64,000 nucleotides of DNA from Aureimonas altamirensis (lineage in GTDB: Bacteria; Pseudomonadota; Alphaproteobacteria; Rhizobiales; Rhizobiaceae): assembly GCF_023702225.1 (NCBI RefSeq), contig NZ_JAMQCO010000002.1, forward strand, positions 310,001-374,000, given 5' to 3'. Positions 51,606 to 59,281 of the stretch are shown here, in pieces. A model generated the notes under the pieces. That model did no database searches and was not told the origin of the DNA. It worked only from the letters and a program-made list of their open reading frames with translations. Position 1 is the first letter of the stretch, and every line of letters starts with the position of its first letter. A program made the position numbers and the translations under genes.

Positions 51606-51632
51606 GCGCGTGTCTCCGCTGCGGTTGGGATG

Positions 51633-51658
51633 GCGGGGCGGCCGCAAAACCGCCCCGC
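51633..51658 (-). terminator. Stem-loop between the binding-protein and ATPase genes
   Basis: GCGGGGCGG (51633-51641) pairs perfectly with CCGCCCCGC (51650-51658) around an 8-base loop. It lies between the binding-protein stop (51667) and the ATPase start (51605). There is no U-tract, so it more likely protects the upstream mRNA end, or partly terminates, to give excess binding protein over transporter, a common layout in ABC operons. Confidence 0.55.
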
Positions 51659-51666
51659 GCGGCTTA

Positions 51667-52665
51667 TCAGAAGTCGTACTGGTCCATGTTCTCGGCAGTC
51701 ACGTCCACCCAGGCCTGGCCGTAGATCACCTTGCCGTCCAGCTTGACCTTGTCGTAGCCCTCGACGCCGAGATCGGCGCCGTCCTCGATGGTTTCCCCGT
51801 TCAGCGCCTTCGCCGCCACGACGTTCATGGCGTAACCCGCCTTGGCCGGATCCCAGAAGGAGATCATGGCGATCTCGCCGGACTCCAGATACGGGCCCGA
51901 GACCGATGGCAGGCTGGTGCCGACGATCTTGACCTTGCCCGACAGGCCGGCCTCTTCCACGGCGATGGCCGCACCGACGACATCCTCGCCGGCAGAGCCC
52001 TGGATGCCCTTCAGGTTCGGATGCGTGCGAAGCAGCTCGCGTGTTTTCTGGTAGGCGGTCTGCTGCTGCTCTTCCGATTCCAGCTTGTCCACGACAAGCG
52101 TCATGTTGGGGTACTTCTCTTTCTGGTAGGCGATGGCGGCATCGACCCACTGGTTATGCGTATTGGAAGTCAGGTAGCCGACGAAAACGGCATACTCGCC
52201 CTCGCCGCCCATCTCCGTCGCCAGGCGCTCCATCAGGTGCTCGCCATAAGCGGCGTTGTCGAAGGCTTCGATATCGTAGGTGATGTTCTGAAGGTCGGCG
52301 CCCTCGTGGCCGACGACGACGATGTCGTTGTCCAGCGCCCGCTTCAGCACCGGTTCCAGCGCCTGCGGAGAGTTGGGAACGACGGTGATCGCGTCCACGC
52401 CCCGCGCGATCAGGTCTTCGATCAGCTGGATCTGCAGCGCCGCATCGGCCGTCGCCGCGCCGACCTGCGTCGCATCGTTGCCCGTATCGGCGGCGAACTC
52501 CTTGACGCCCTCCTCCATGCGGTTGAACCAGGCGATGCCCGAAAGCTTCACCACGGTCACGATGGTGTGCTTGGCGTCCTGCGCACCGGCCACGCCTGCC
52601 GCACCTGCCAGAAGCGCCGTGCCCAGAAGCGCGCCGGCGACGATTGTCCTGAACCTGCCCTGCAT
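51667..52665 (-). CDS. Periplasmic sugar-binding protein of an ABC importer
   Basis: A 332-residue protein with a Sec signal peptide (GALLGTALLAGAAGVAGAQ), then a type I periplasmic-binding fold (Peripla_BP_4). Segments typical of the ribose/autoinducer-2/rhamnose subclass are VVKLSGIAWFNRMEEGVKEF, LIEDLIARGVDAITVVPNSP and VGYLTSNTHNQWVDAAIAY. The ligand is probably a sugar or polyol. It sits 18 bp after the FGGY kinase gene and is followed by a stem-loop that may raise its expression. Confidence 0.9.
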   Translation of the reverse strand: MQGRFRTIVAGALLGTALLAGAAGVAGAQDAKHTIVTVVKLSGIAWFNRMEEGVKEFAADTGNDATQVGAATADAALQIQLIEDLIARGVDAITVVPNSPQALEPVLKRALDNDIVVVGHEGADLQNITYDIEAFDNAAYGEHLMERLATEMGGEGEYAVFVGYLTSNTHNQWVDAAIAYQKEKYPNMTLVVDKLESEEQQQTAYQKTRELLRTHPNLKGIQGSAGEDVVGAAIAVEEAGLSGKVKIVGTSLPSVSGPYLESGEIAMISFWDPAKAGYAMNVVAAKALNGETIEDGADLGVEGYDKVKLDGKVIYGQAWVDVTAENMDQYDF

Positions 52666-52683
52666 ATGCCTTCTCCCTCTGCT

Positions 52684-54204
52684 TCAGGCGCGCCTTGCGC
52701 CGCTTGTGGATTCGCCGGCCCGCATCAGGTCTCTCGTGCGGGCGTAGAGTTGCCGATAGGTGCCGGAGGCCGCGTCGTAGAGCGTCGACAGCGCCGCATC
52801 GGGCCGGATCTCGCGGGCCACGGGGTTCCACCGGTCCATGTCGGCGGCGTCCGCGTCCCCGACGCCCACCGCCGCCAGGAAGGCGTTGCCGTAGCTTGCG
52901 CCGAAAGAGCGGTGGCGCAGCGACTGGCTGCGCCCGGTGATGTCCGATACCGCCTGCAGCCAGACCGGGTTGCGCGTTCCGCCGCCGACCGCCGTCAGGG
53001 TTTCGGGCCTCGCTCCGGCGTCGTCGTAGGTTTCGAGAATGTGCCGGACCCCGTAGGCGATCCCCTCGATCAGGCCGCGATAGACATCTCCCCGGCCGTG
53101 CGTGAGGTCGAGCCCGAAGATCATGCCCTTGGCATGCGGGTCGTGCAGCGGCGTCCGCTCGCCCGAAAAATAGGGAAGGACGATCAGACCCCGCGCGCCG
53201 GGCGGCGAAGCCGCGGCTTCATGGGCCAAAAGGCCCATCGCCTCGCGCGGGTCCAGTTCGCGCGCGAAATTCTGGACGAACCAGTGCGTCAGCGTGCCGC
53301 TGGTGGCCAGTCCCGACATGGAGGCATGCTGGCCGGCAAACAGCCATGGCGCATACCAGAGGCGCGGATCCTGCACCCGCTCGGCCGTCACCTCAATCCC
53401 GAAGACGGTTGAGCCATACATCAGCATCATCTGCCCCGGACGCCGGACGCCCACACTGACCGCCTCCGACGCCGCGTCTATCGTACCCGCGATGACGGGG
53501 GTTCCTTCCGCAAGGCCGGTGCGGCGGGCTGCCTCGGCGGTCACGCCGCCGACGACATCCGTGGTCCAGGCCAGCCGCGCCAGCCTGTCGCGGCCGCAGA
53601 TCAGCGTGTCGTACGTATCCGTCCAGTCCATCCGGGCGATATCGTACAGCGGGTTGAACCCCGCGGCCGAGTAATGGTCGATCACCGTTTCGCCGGTCAG
53701 CCGCCGCACCAGGAAGGACGTGGAATTGAGGAAACAGGCCGCCCGCTCGAACACGTCCGGCCGGTTGCGCCGCAGCCACAGGATCTTCGGACCGACCGAT
53801 TGCGATGTCAGCGCGTTGCCGCCGGAGGCGAGCAGCGCCTCCTCTCCGATCGACGCCGTCAACTCGTCGATCTCGTCCGCGGCCCGCGTATCGACACCGT
53901 AAAGCACCGCGTTCATCAGCGGCGTGCCGGCGGCGTCCACCGGCAGCATGCAGGGGCCGATGCCGCTCGCGCCCACGGCCCGCACATCTGCGGGCTCGAG
54001 GCCGCCGGTGCGGATCATCTCGGCGCAGATATCGGCGAACTCGCCCCACCAGTCGCGCTCCGCGTCATGCTCGGCATGGCCCGCCTGGGGCACCTGCATG
54101 CGGTGGGCGCGGCGCGCCTCGGTCAACACGTCTCCCGTGGCCGTCACGATGACGCCCTTGGTCTCGTAGGTGCCGACGTCTATGCCGAGGTAATAGCCGC
54201 TCAC
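52684..54204 (-). CDS. FGGY-family carbohydrate kinase
   Basis: A sugar or polyol kinase of 506 residues, the FGGY standard length. The N-terminal domain opens YYLGIDVGTYETKGVIV, a phosphate-1 motif. GASGIGPCMLPVD lies in the substrate region, and VGGGTRNPVWLQAVSDITG is the adenosine motif of the xylulokinase-like branch. GTG 54204-54202 overlaps the M42 peptidase stop as GTGA. The upstream open part is shadow. The substrate (xylulose, ribulose, erythritol or another) cannot be assigned. Confidence 0.88.
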   Translation of the reverse strand: MSGYYLGIDVGTYETKGVIVTATGDVLTEARRAHRMQVPQAGHAEHDAERDWWGEFADICAEMIRTGGLEPADVRAVGASGIGPCMLPVDAAGTPLMNAVLYGVDTRAADEIDELTASIGEEALLASGGNALTSQSVGPKILWLRRNRPDVFERAACFLNSTSFLVRRLTGETVIDHYSAAGFNPLYDIARMDWTDTYDTLICGRDRLARLAWTTDVVGGVTAEAARRTGLAEGTPVIAGTIDAASEAVSVGVRRPGQMMLMYGSTVFGIEVTAERVQDPRLWYAPWLFAGQHASMSGLATSGTLTHWFVQNFARELDPREAMGLLAHEAAASPPGARGLIVLPYFSGERTPLHDPHAKGMIFGLDLTHGRGDVYRGLIEGIAYGVRHILETYDDAGARPETLTAVGGGTRNPVWLQAVSDITGRSQSLRHRSFGASYGNAFLAAVGVGDADAADMDRWNPVAREIRPDAALSTLYDAASGTYRQLYARTRDLMRAGESTSGARRA

Positions 54205-55301
54205 GTGTAGAGATCCCGGTCCAGATCGAAGCCGCGGCCCATGCGCCGGATGCCGCCGCACACGAGCCGCGTCAGCCCCTCCAGGTCACGGAGATCGCAA
54301 AGCTCCAGCGCGGTATGCGTGTAGCGGCTGGGGAAGCACAGATCGATGACGGCGACGCCCTCGCCGACAAGCTGCACATAGGACGAGTCCGTCAGCGCCC
54401 CCACATGCGCGGTGCGCTGCAGGGGCAGTCCGTCCTCTGCCGCCGTCGCCTCGAAGAGCCGCGTCAGCGCCGGGTGCGGAATGGTTCCGTTCAGCGTGCC
54501 GCGTCCGTGGAAGGAGTAGAGCGCCATGGCCGGGCCGGCTCCCATGGCAACCTCTCCGCGATGGGCCATGTCGGGCGTGTCGGATGTCAGCGCCAGGTCC
54601 AGTTGCACGGCGATATCCGGCTGCAGGGATTGCGCGGCAACCATCGCGCCGCGCAGGTTGAACTCTTCCAGGACGGCGAAGAGGTAATGCACGGTCGGCA
54701 GACCGGGTGCGCCCTTGAGCTCCAGCGCCGCCTGCAGCACGACGGCGCAGCCCGCCCTGTCGTCGACGGAGGTGCCGGCGACACGATCCTCGTTCAGGTG
54801 GATCACCCGCGGCTGGTATACGACCGGCGTTCCGATCTCTATGCCCAGCGCGCGCGTCGCCGCGGAGCTGTCCGTACCGACGTCGACGAACAGGTCCTGA
54901 TAGGGCGTCACCTTGTATTTCTCTTCGGGCGGCGTGGCGTGATGGCTCTTGTTGGCGATGACGCCGTGCACATCGCGTCCCTCGCCGACGCAGAACAGAA
55001 CGGCCTGCGCGGGCAGCGCCTTTTCCGGAATGCCGCCCAGCCGCTCCACGCGCACCAGCCCGTTCGGCTCGATCTTGCGGGTGATGAAGCCGAGCTGGTC
55101 GGTATGGGCGAACAGCATGACCGACGGTGCTTCGGGATCGCCCTCGACCGTCGCTATGAGGTTGCCGAGCCTGTCGGTACGGCTGGCGATGCCGGCGGCA
55201 TCCAGCCGCGCCTTGACGGCCCGGCGCACCCTGTCTTCGTGGCCGGACAGGCCCGGCAGCATCATCAGGTCGCTCAGGCTTTGCCGCAGAGCATCTTTCA
55301 T
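54201..55301 (-). CDS. M42 family metallopeptidase (FrvX/SgcX-like)
   Basis: A cytoplasmic di-metal aminopeptidase-fold protein of 366 residues. Metal-binding positions are visible: His in FAHTDQLGF, Asp in VDDRAGCAVV, Glu-Glu in FAVLEEFNLRGA, Asp in LDLALTSD and His in RYTHTALELCDL. M42 proteins include deblocking aminopeptidases, but members such as SgcX and FrvX sit in sugar operons and their real substrates there are unknown. ATG 55301-55299 overlaps the permease stop as ATGA; the much longer open frame is shadow. Confidence 0.88.
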   Translation of the reverse strand: MKDALRQSLSDLMMLPGLSGHEDRVRRAVKARLDAAGIASRTDRLGNLIATVEGDPEAPSVMLFAHTDQLGFITRKIEPNGLVRVERLGGIPEKALPAQAVLFCVGEGRDVHGVIANKSHHATPPEEKYKVTPYQDLFVDVGTDSSAATRALGIEIGTPVVYQPRVIHLNEDRVAGTSVDDRAGCAVVLQAALELKGAPGLPTVHYLFAVLEEFNLRGAMVAAQSLQPDIAVQLDLALTSDTPDMAHRGEVAMGAGPAMALYSFHGRGTLNGTIPHPALTRLFEATAAEDGLPLQRTAHVGALTDSSYVQLVGEGVAVIDLCFPSRYTHTALELCDLRDLEGLTRLVCGGIRRMGRGFDLDRDLYT

Positions 55302-56287
55302 GATCTTCGTTTCCCGAAACGCGGTCGCGGCAACAGGCCGCGCTCCAGCAACGCCCGCGCCGACATGACGACGACGAGCAGACCGCCGAAGAAAAGGTCG
55401 CGCGCGAAGGCCGTGAAGGCGAGAAAGTTGAGGCCGCTGGAGATGAGCTGGAGCGTGATGACGGCCAGCACCACACCGAGCGTCGAGCCGAAGCCGCCGA
55501 ACGGGCTGACGCCGGCAAGGATGTTTATGAGGATGACGAGCAGCAAATAGGAGCCGCCGTAATCGGCATTGGCCGAGTTGGTGCGGGCCAGGATCACCAG
55601 CCCGGCCAGCGCCGCCACCAAACCGGCTATGGCGTAGATGCGAATGATCAGGCGCGGCTCGCGCATGCCGGCGAAGCGCGCAGCCAGCGGGTTGGCGCCG
55701 TAAAGACGCAGCCGCACCCCTGTCGCGGTGAACCGCATCAGCGCGCCGAGCGCCAGCGCAACCAGAGCAAAGACGATCAGCGGAACCGGTACGAGGCCGC
55801 CCAGCGACGCGTTGAAATTTGCACCGTACCAGCCCGGAAGTCCGGTGATGGCCGGCCCACGCGTGATGACGATGCCGAGCCCGCCGTAGAGCTGGAGGGT
55901 GCCGAGCGTCGCCAGGATGGGCGGAAGCCTCAGATAGGCGATGAGCACGCCGTTGAAGGCGCCGCACAAGAGCCCCGTCAGCAGCGCCGCCGGAATGGCA
56001 AGCACAGCCAGCTCGGGGCCGGCGCGCATCATGACGGCGGCAACGATGGACGCCAGGTTTGCCGTCGCGACGACCGAGAGGTCGATGCCGCCGGATACCA
56101 TCGTCGGCAACACGGCAAGCGCAAGCAGCCCGAATTCGGGGAATTGCGACCCCATGGACACGAGGTTGGCGCGGCTGAGGAAATGCGGCGAGGCAAATGC
56201 CAGCGCTACGAAGATCGCCACTGCCAGGATGGCGAGGCTGGCGACATAGGGTCTTGTCGTATCCTGCCGTCTCGCCGATCCTGACAT
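55298..56287 (-). CDS. Second sugar ABC transporter permease (RbsC family)
   Basis: A 329-residue permease with about ten membrane helices: LAILAVAIFVALAFASPHFL, then VSGGIDLSVVATANLASIVA and LPPILATLGTLQLYGGLG. The contact loop is LYGANPLAARFAGMREPRLI. It is the same family as the permease at 49102-50112 but separated from it by four genes. A split permease pair within one operon is typical of AI-2/rhamnose-like importers (LsrC/LsrD, RhaP/RhaQ). Confidence 0.9.
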   Translation of the reverse strand: MSGSARRQDTTRPYVASLAILAVAIFVALAFASPHFLSRANLVSMGSQFPEFGLLALAVLPTMVSGGIDLSVVATANLASIVAAVMMRAGPELAVLAIPAALLTGLLCGAFNGVLIAYLRLPPILATLGTLQLYGGLGIVITRGPAITGLPGWYGANFNASLGGLVPVPLIVFALVALALGALMRFTATGVRLRLYGANPLAARFAGMREPRLIIRIYAIAGLVAALAGLVILARTNSANADYGGSYLLLVILINILAGVSPFGGFGSTLGVVLAVITLQLISSGLNFLAFTAFARDLFFGGLLVVVMSARALLERGLLPRPRFGKRRS

Positions 56288-56308
56288 GCCGGTCGCCTCC
56301 CTCTTCGG

Positions 56309-57118
56309 TTACTCGCCGCGCGCCGCTTTCGCCAGCCGCATGAATTCGGCGGCGCGCGCGGCGTCGACTGGCTTCCACGTATCCCCATCCACCTTGAGGG
56401 AAGACCCGACCACGCATCCGTCGGCGACCCGCAGGACATCGGCCACCGTGTTGTGCCGCACGCCCGTATTGGCCAGTACCGGCGTATGCGGCAACGCGGC
56501 CTTGACGGATTGAAGGTCGCCCATCTCGGCCGCCTCGCCCGTAATGGCGCCGGAAACCAGGATCGCGTCGGGGATTGATGAAAAGACGGCCGAGCGCGCC
56601 CGGTCGGCCAGTTCCCGCCGGTCGAGCGACCAGGCGAATTCGGCTGAGACGTTGGCCAGCATCGCCACGTCGGGCCGCCTCAGGCGGTGCAGGTAACGCA
56701 TGGCCTCGCCGGCATTCGGCGTCCATGGCCCCATGTCGGAGGCATAGGTGCCCGTCAGGATCTCACGCAGGAAGGAAGCGCCCGTCGCCGCAGCCAGCGC
56801 CACGGTGGACATCGGATCCCACAGGACGTTGACGCCGAAGGGCTTGGCGATCTGGGGCCACAGCTGCCCGATGACATAGGCCATCGTCGCCGTGGAGGCG
56901 GTATCCACGCTCAGTTCGTAGGGACGGTCGTTCTCGTTGCCGAACATCACCGCATCGACGTCGGCATCCTGCAACGCCTTCAGATCCTTGCGGGCCGCTT
57001 CGACGATGGCCTCGACGCCACCCTCGGCATCGTAAAGGGGCGTACCTGGCAACGGCAGCAGATGGACCATGGCGATCACCGGCTTCTTGTCGCCGAATAC
57101 GGACCGGAAATTCTTCAT
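56309..57118 (-). CDS. BtpA/SgcQ family protein
   Basis: A 269-residue TIM-barrel-like protein of the BtpA family. Its opening KKPVIAMVHLLPLPGTPLYD, the segment DVDAVMFGNENDRPYE and the phosphate-binding-like LRVADGCVVGSSLKVDGDTW are characteristic. Cyanobacterial BtpA was linked to photosystem I stability, but in heterotrophs (SgcQ in E. coli) the family occurs in sugar operons and probably acts as an aldolase-, isomerase- or lyase-like enzyme. It is 37 bp downstream of the DeoR gene and 21 bp before a permease. Confidence 0.87.
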   Translation of the reverse strand: MKNFRSVFGDKKPVIAMVHLLPLPGTPLYDAEGGVEAIVEAARKDLKALQDADVDAVMFGNENDRPYELSVDTASTATMAYVIGQLWPQIAKPFGVNVLWDPMSTVALAAATGASFLREILTGTYASDMGPWTPNAGEAMRYLHRLRRPDVAMLANVSAEFAWSLDRRELADRARSAVFSSIPDAILVSGAITGEAAEMGDLQSVKAALPHTPVLANTGVRHNTVADVLRVADGCVVGSSLKVDGDTWKPVDAARAAEFMRLAKAARGE

Positions 57119-57155
57119 GTCAGCACGCGTCTTTCTTCCATAAGTCCATGAAGGG

Positions 57156-57917
57156 TCAGCATAGTTCTATCTTTTCAATGAGCTCCCGATAGGGGGCGAT
57201 CCGCCGTGTGGCGCCGGTGTCTGCGATCAGCAGGGAAATGCTGTCCAGCGGGCACACCGGCACCAGCGCACGGCTGTCGAGCTTCGTATGATCGGCAAGC
57301 AGGATGGTTCGCCGGGCGCGTGAGATGGCGGCCAGCTTCACGTCCGCCTCGTCACGTGTGGAATTGGAAACGCCTTCGAGGTCGATCGCGTCGGCGGCCA
57401 TGAAGAAGAGATCGAAGGTGAAACCGGAAATCGCCTCGATGGCCGGCGCGCCGACGATGGAGAAATAGCCGTTGCGCACCTGTCCCGCAGGCACGTGCGC
57501 CTGCGTGGCGCCGACTGCCGCCGCTTCGGCGACCTTGAGGTCGAGTGCGACGATGCTGATGGCGCGCCCGGCCAGTTCCTGGGCCAGCGCCAGCATGGTG
57601 GTTCCCGAATCCAGAAGAATGCTCCGGTGACCGCTCACATGGGCGGCGGCGGCCTTGCCGATCCGCTTCTTCGCGCCCTGCTGTACGCGCAGTTTCTCGA
57701 GAAACAACGGCTCCATCGCCTCGCCGGTACGTGGCGCCACGACGCCGCCATGCGTGCGGGCCGCAAGGCCGGCCTGTTCCAGAAGTGCGAGGTCGCGGCG
57801 GATGGTAGGCTCGGAAGCCGCGAAGTGATGGGCGAGTTGCGCAACCGTGAGGCTGCCGCGCTCAGCGATCAGTCCGGCCATGCGCTGCTGGCGCTCATGC
57901 GGGAAACGCTGCTGCAT
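57156..57917 (-). CDS. DeoR family transcriptional regulator
   Basis: A 253-residue repressor with a DeoR winged helix (RQQRMAGLIAERGSLTVAQL, then ASEPTIRRDLALLEQ) and a sugar-phosphate-sensing C-terminal DeoRC domain (SILLDSGTTMLALAQEL; GVSNSTRDEADVKLAAI). ATG 57917-57915 has AGGAGG five bases away, so the longer open frame upstream is not used. It is first in the operon and likely represses it until a phosphorylated intermediate appears. A palindrome lies 54 bp upstream of its start. Confidence 0.9.
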   Translation of the reverse strand: MQQRFPHERQQRMAGLIAERGSLTVAQLAHHFAASEPTIRRDLALLEQAGLAARTHGGVVAPRTGEAMEPLFLEKLRVQQGAKKRIGKAAAAHVSGHRSILLDSGTTMLALAQELAGRAISIVALDLKVAEAAAVGATQAHVPAGQVRNGYFSIVGAPAIEAISGFTFDLFFMAADAIDLEGVSNSTRDEADVKLAAISRARRTILLADHTKLDSRALVPVCPLDSISLLIADTGATRRIAPYRELIEKIELC

Positions 57918-57970
57918 GCCCCCTCCTGCGAACCGGATGACGATGATGATTAATGATCGTTTTGCCGGAG

Positions 57971-57985
57971 TCAATCGTTGATTGA
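57971..57985. promoter_or_regulatory. Palindrome upstream of the DeoR-led operon (operator candidate)
   Basis: TCAATC (57971-57976), GTT, then GATTGA (57980-57985) is a perfect 6-bp-arm palindrome. The hexamer ATCGTT within it (57974-57979) recurs 18 bp away at 57956-57961. The region lies between the divergent deoR gene and the efflux pump gene. Direct or inverted short repeats like these are usual for DeoR-type operators. Confidence 0.4.
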
Positions 57986-58153
57986 AACGGGCGACGGCAG
58001 CGCCCACTTCTATCTGTGATATCGAAATTGAATGTGATGTGCCGTCACGGTTGGCATAATCTTGTGACGGTAGGCAAAGCTTACCATTTAGCTTGCATCT
58101 GGCCGCGGGGCGCAATACGGCGTTTGCGTTATCCCCCCGCCGAGGGTCTGGCG

Positions 58154-59272
58154 ATGCTCAAGAAAGTTTCGGATACGGACACGCTCCCACACGGCGCGGG
58201 TGCAACGGGCCAGCGGCCCGGGCGCTCGCGCAGGAAGCTCGTCCTTCCCCTTCTCGCGCTGCTGTTCGTGGCGGCAGGCGCGGCGTTCGGTTTCTATTGG
58301 TGGACGGAAGGCCGTTTCCTGATCGAAACCGACGACGCCTATATCGCCGCCGACATGGCGGTGCTGACCGCGCGCGTGAACGGCTATGTCACGTCACTGC
58401 CCGTCGCGGAGAACCAGCCCGTCAAGGCAGGACAGCCGGTCGTCGAGATCGACCCCGGCGATCTGCAGCTCGACCTCGACGCCGCCGAGGCGCGGATCGC
58501 GACGCAAGAGGCGGCCATCGCTCGCATCGACGCGCAGCGTCAGGCCGCAGGCGCTGCGGTCGTTCAGGCAGAGGCGCAGCTCGAAGCGCTGCAGGCGGCC
58601 GAAAGCGAAGCCAGGCGCACTTTCGACCGTGCAGCCGATCTGGCCCGTACGGGGGCCGGCGCTCAGGCGGCACTGGATACGGCACGCAACAATCTGGCGC
58701 AGGCTTCGGCATCCGTCCGCGGCGGAAGCGCTGCCGTCGACAGCGCCAAGGCCGATGTCCGGGTGCTGGACGCCCAGATCGCCGAGGCGCGGCGCAACCT
58801 TGCGGAGCTGCGTGTCGCCCGCGAAAGCGCCGCGCGCAACCTCACCTTCGCAACCGTGCGCGCGCCTTATGACGGCGTCATCGGTAATCTGTCGGTGCAA
58901 CCGGGCGACCTCGTCTCGCCCAGCCGCCGTCTGGCGACGATTGTCCCGCTGGACCGCGTCTATATCGACGCCAATTTCAAGGAGACGCAGATCGGCGGGA
59001 TCGCGCCCGGAGCAAAGGCCAGCATCGAGGTGGACGCCCTGCCCGGCGTGGAACTGACGGGTACGGTCGAATCCTTCGCGCCGGCTTCCGGGTCGGTCTT
59101 CTCGCTGCTGCCGGCAGACAACGCCACCGGCAATTTCACCAAGATCGTCCAGCGCGTGCCCGTCCGCATCCGGATCGACGATCCCCAGGCCGCCGGCGGC
59201 AGGCTGCGGCCTGGCCTGTCCACCGTGGTCACCGTCGACAGGCGGACGGCCGCCACCCCCGACGCCGAGTAG
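58154..59272 (+). CDS. HlyD family periplasmic adaptor (EmrA-like)
   Basis: Membrane-fusion protein of a tripartite drug-efflux pump, 372 residues. One N-terminal membrane helix (LVLPLLALLFVAAGAAFGFYW) is followed by DDAYIAADMAVLTARVNGYV, the biotinyl-lipoyl motif. A long Ala-rich coiled-coil hairpin (residues about 110-230) and the beta-barrel segment TVRAPYDGVIGNLSVQPGD follow. ATG 58154-58156 has GAGGG upstream; the longer frame is not needed. It is 9 bp before the MFS partner. Confidence 0.92.
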   Translation: MLKKVSDTDTLPHGAGATGQRPGRSRRKLVLPLLALLFVAAGAAFGFYWWTEGRFLIETDDAYIAADMAVLTARVNGYVTSLPVAENQPVKAGQPVVEIDPGDLQLDLDAAEARIATQEAAIARIDAQRQAAGAAVVQAEAQLEALQAAESEARRTFDRAADLARTGAGAQAALDTARNNLAQASASVRGGSAAVDSAKADVRVLDAQIAEARRNLAELRVARESAARNLTFATVRAPYDGVIGNLSVQPGDLVSPSRRLATIVPLDRVYIDANFKETQIGGIAPGAKASIEVDALPGVELTGTVESFAPASGSVFSLLPADNATGNFTKIVQRVPVRIRIDDPQAAGGRLRPGLSTVVTVDRRTAATPDAE

Positions 59273-59281
59273 CACCGCGCC

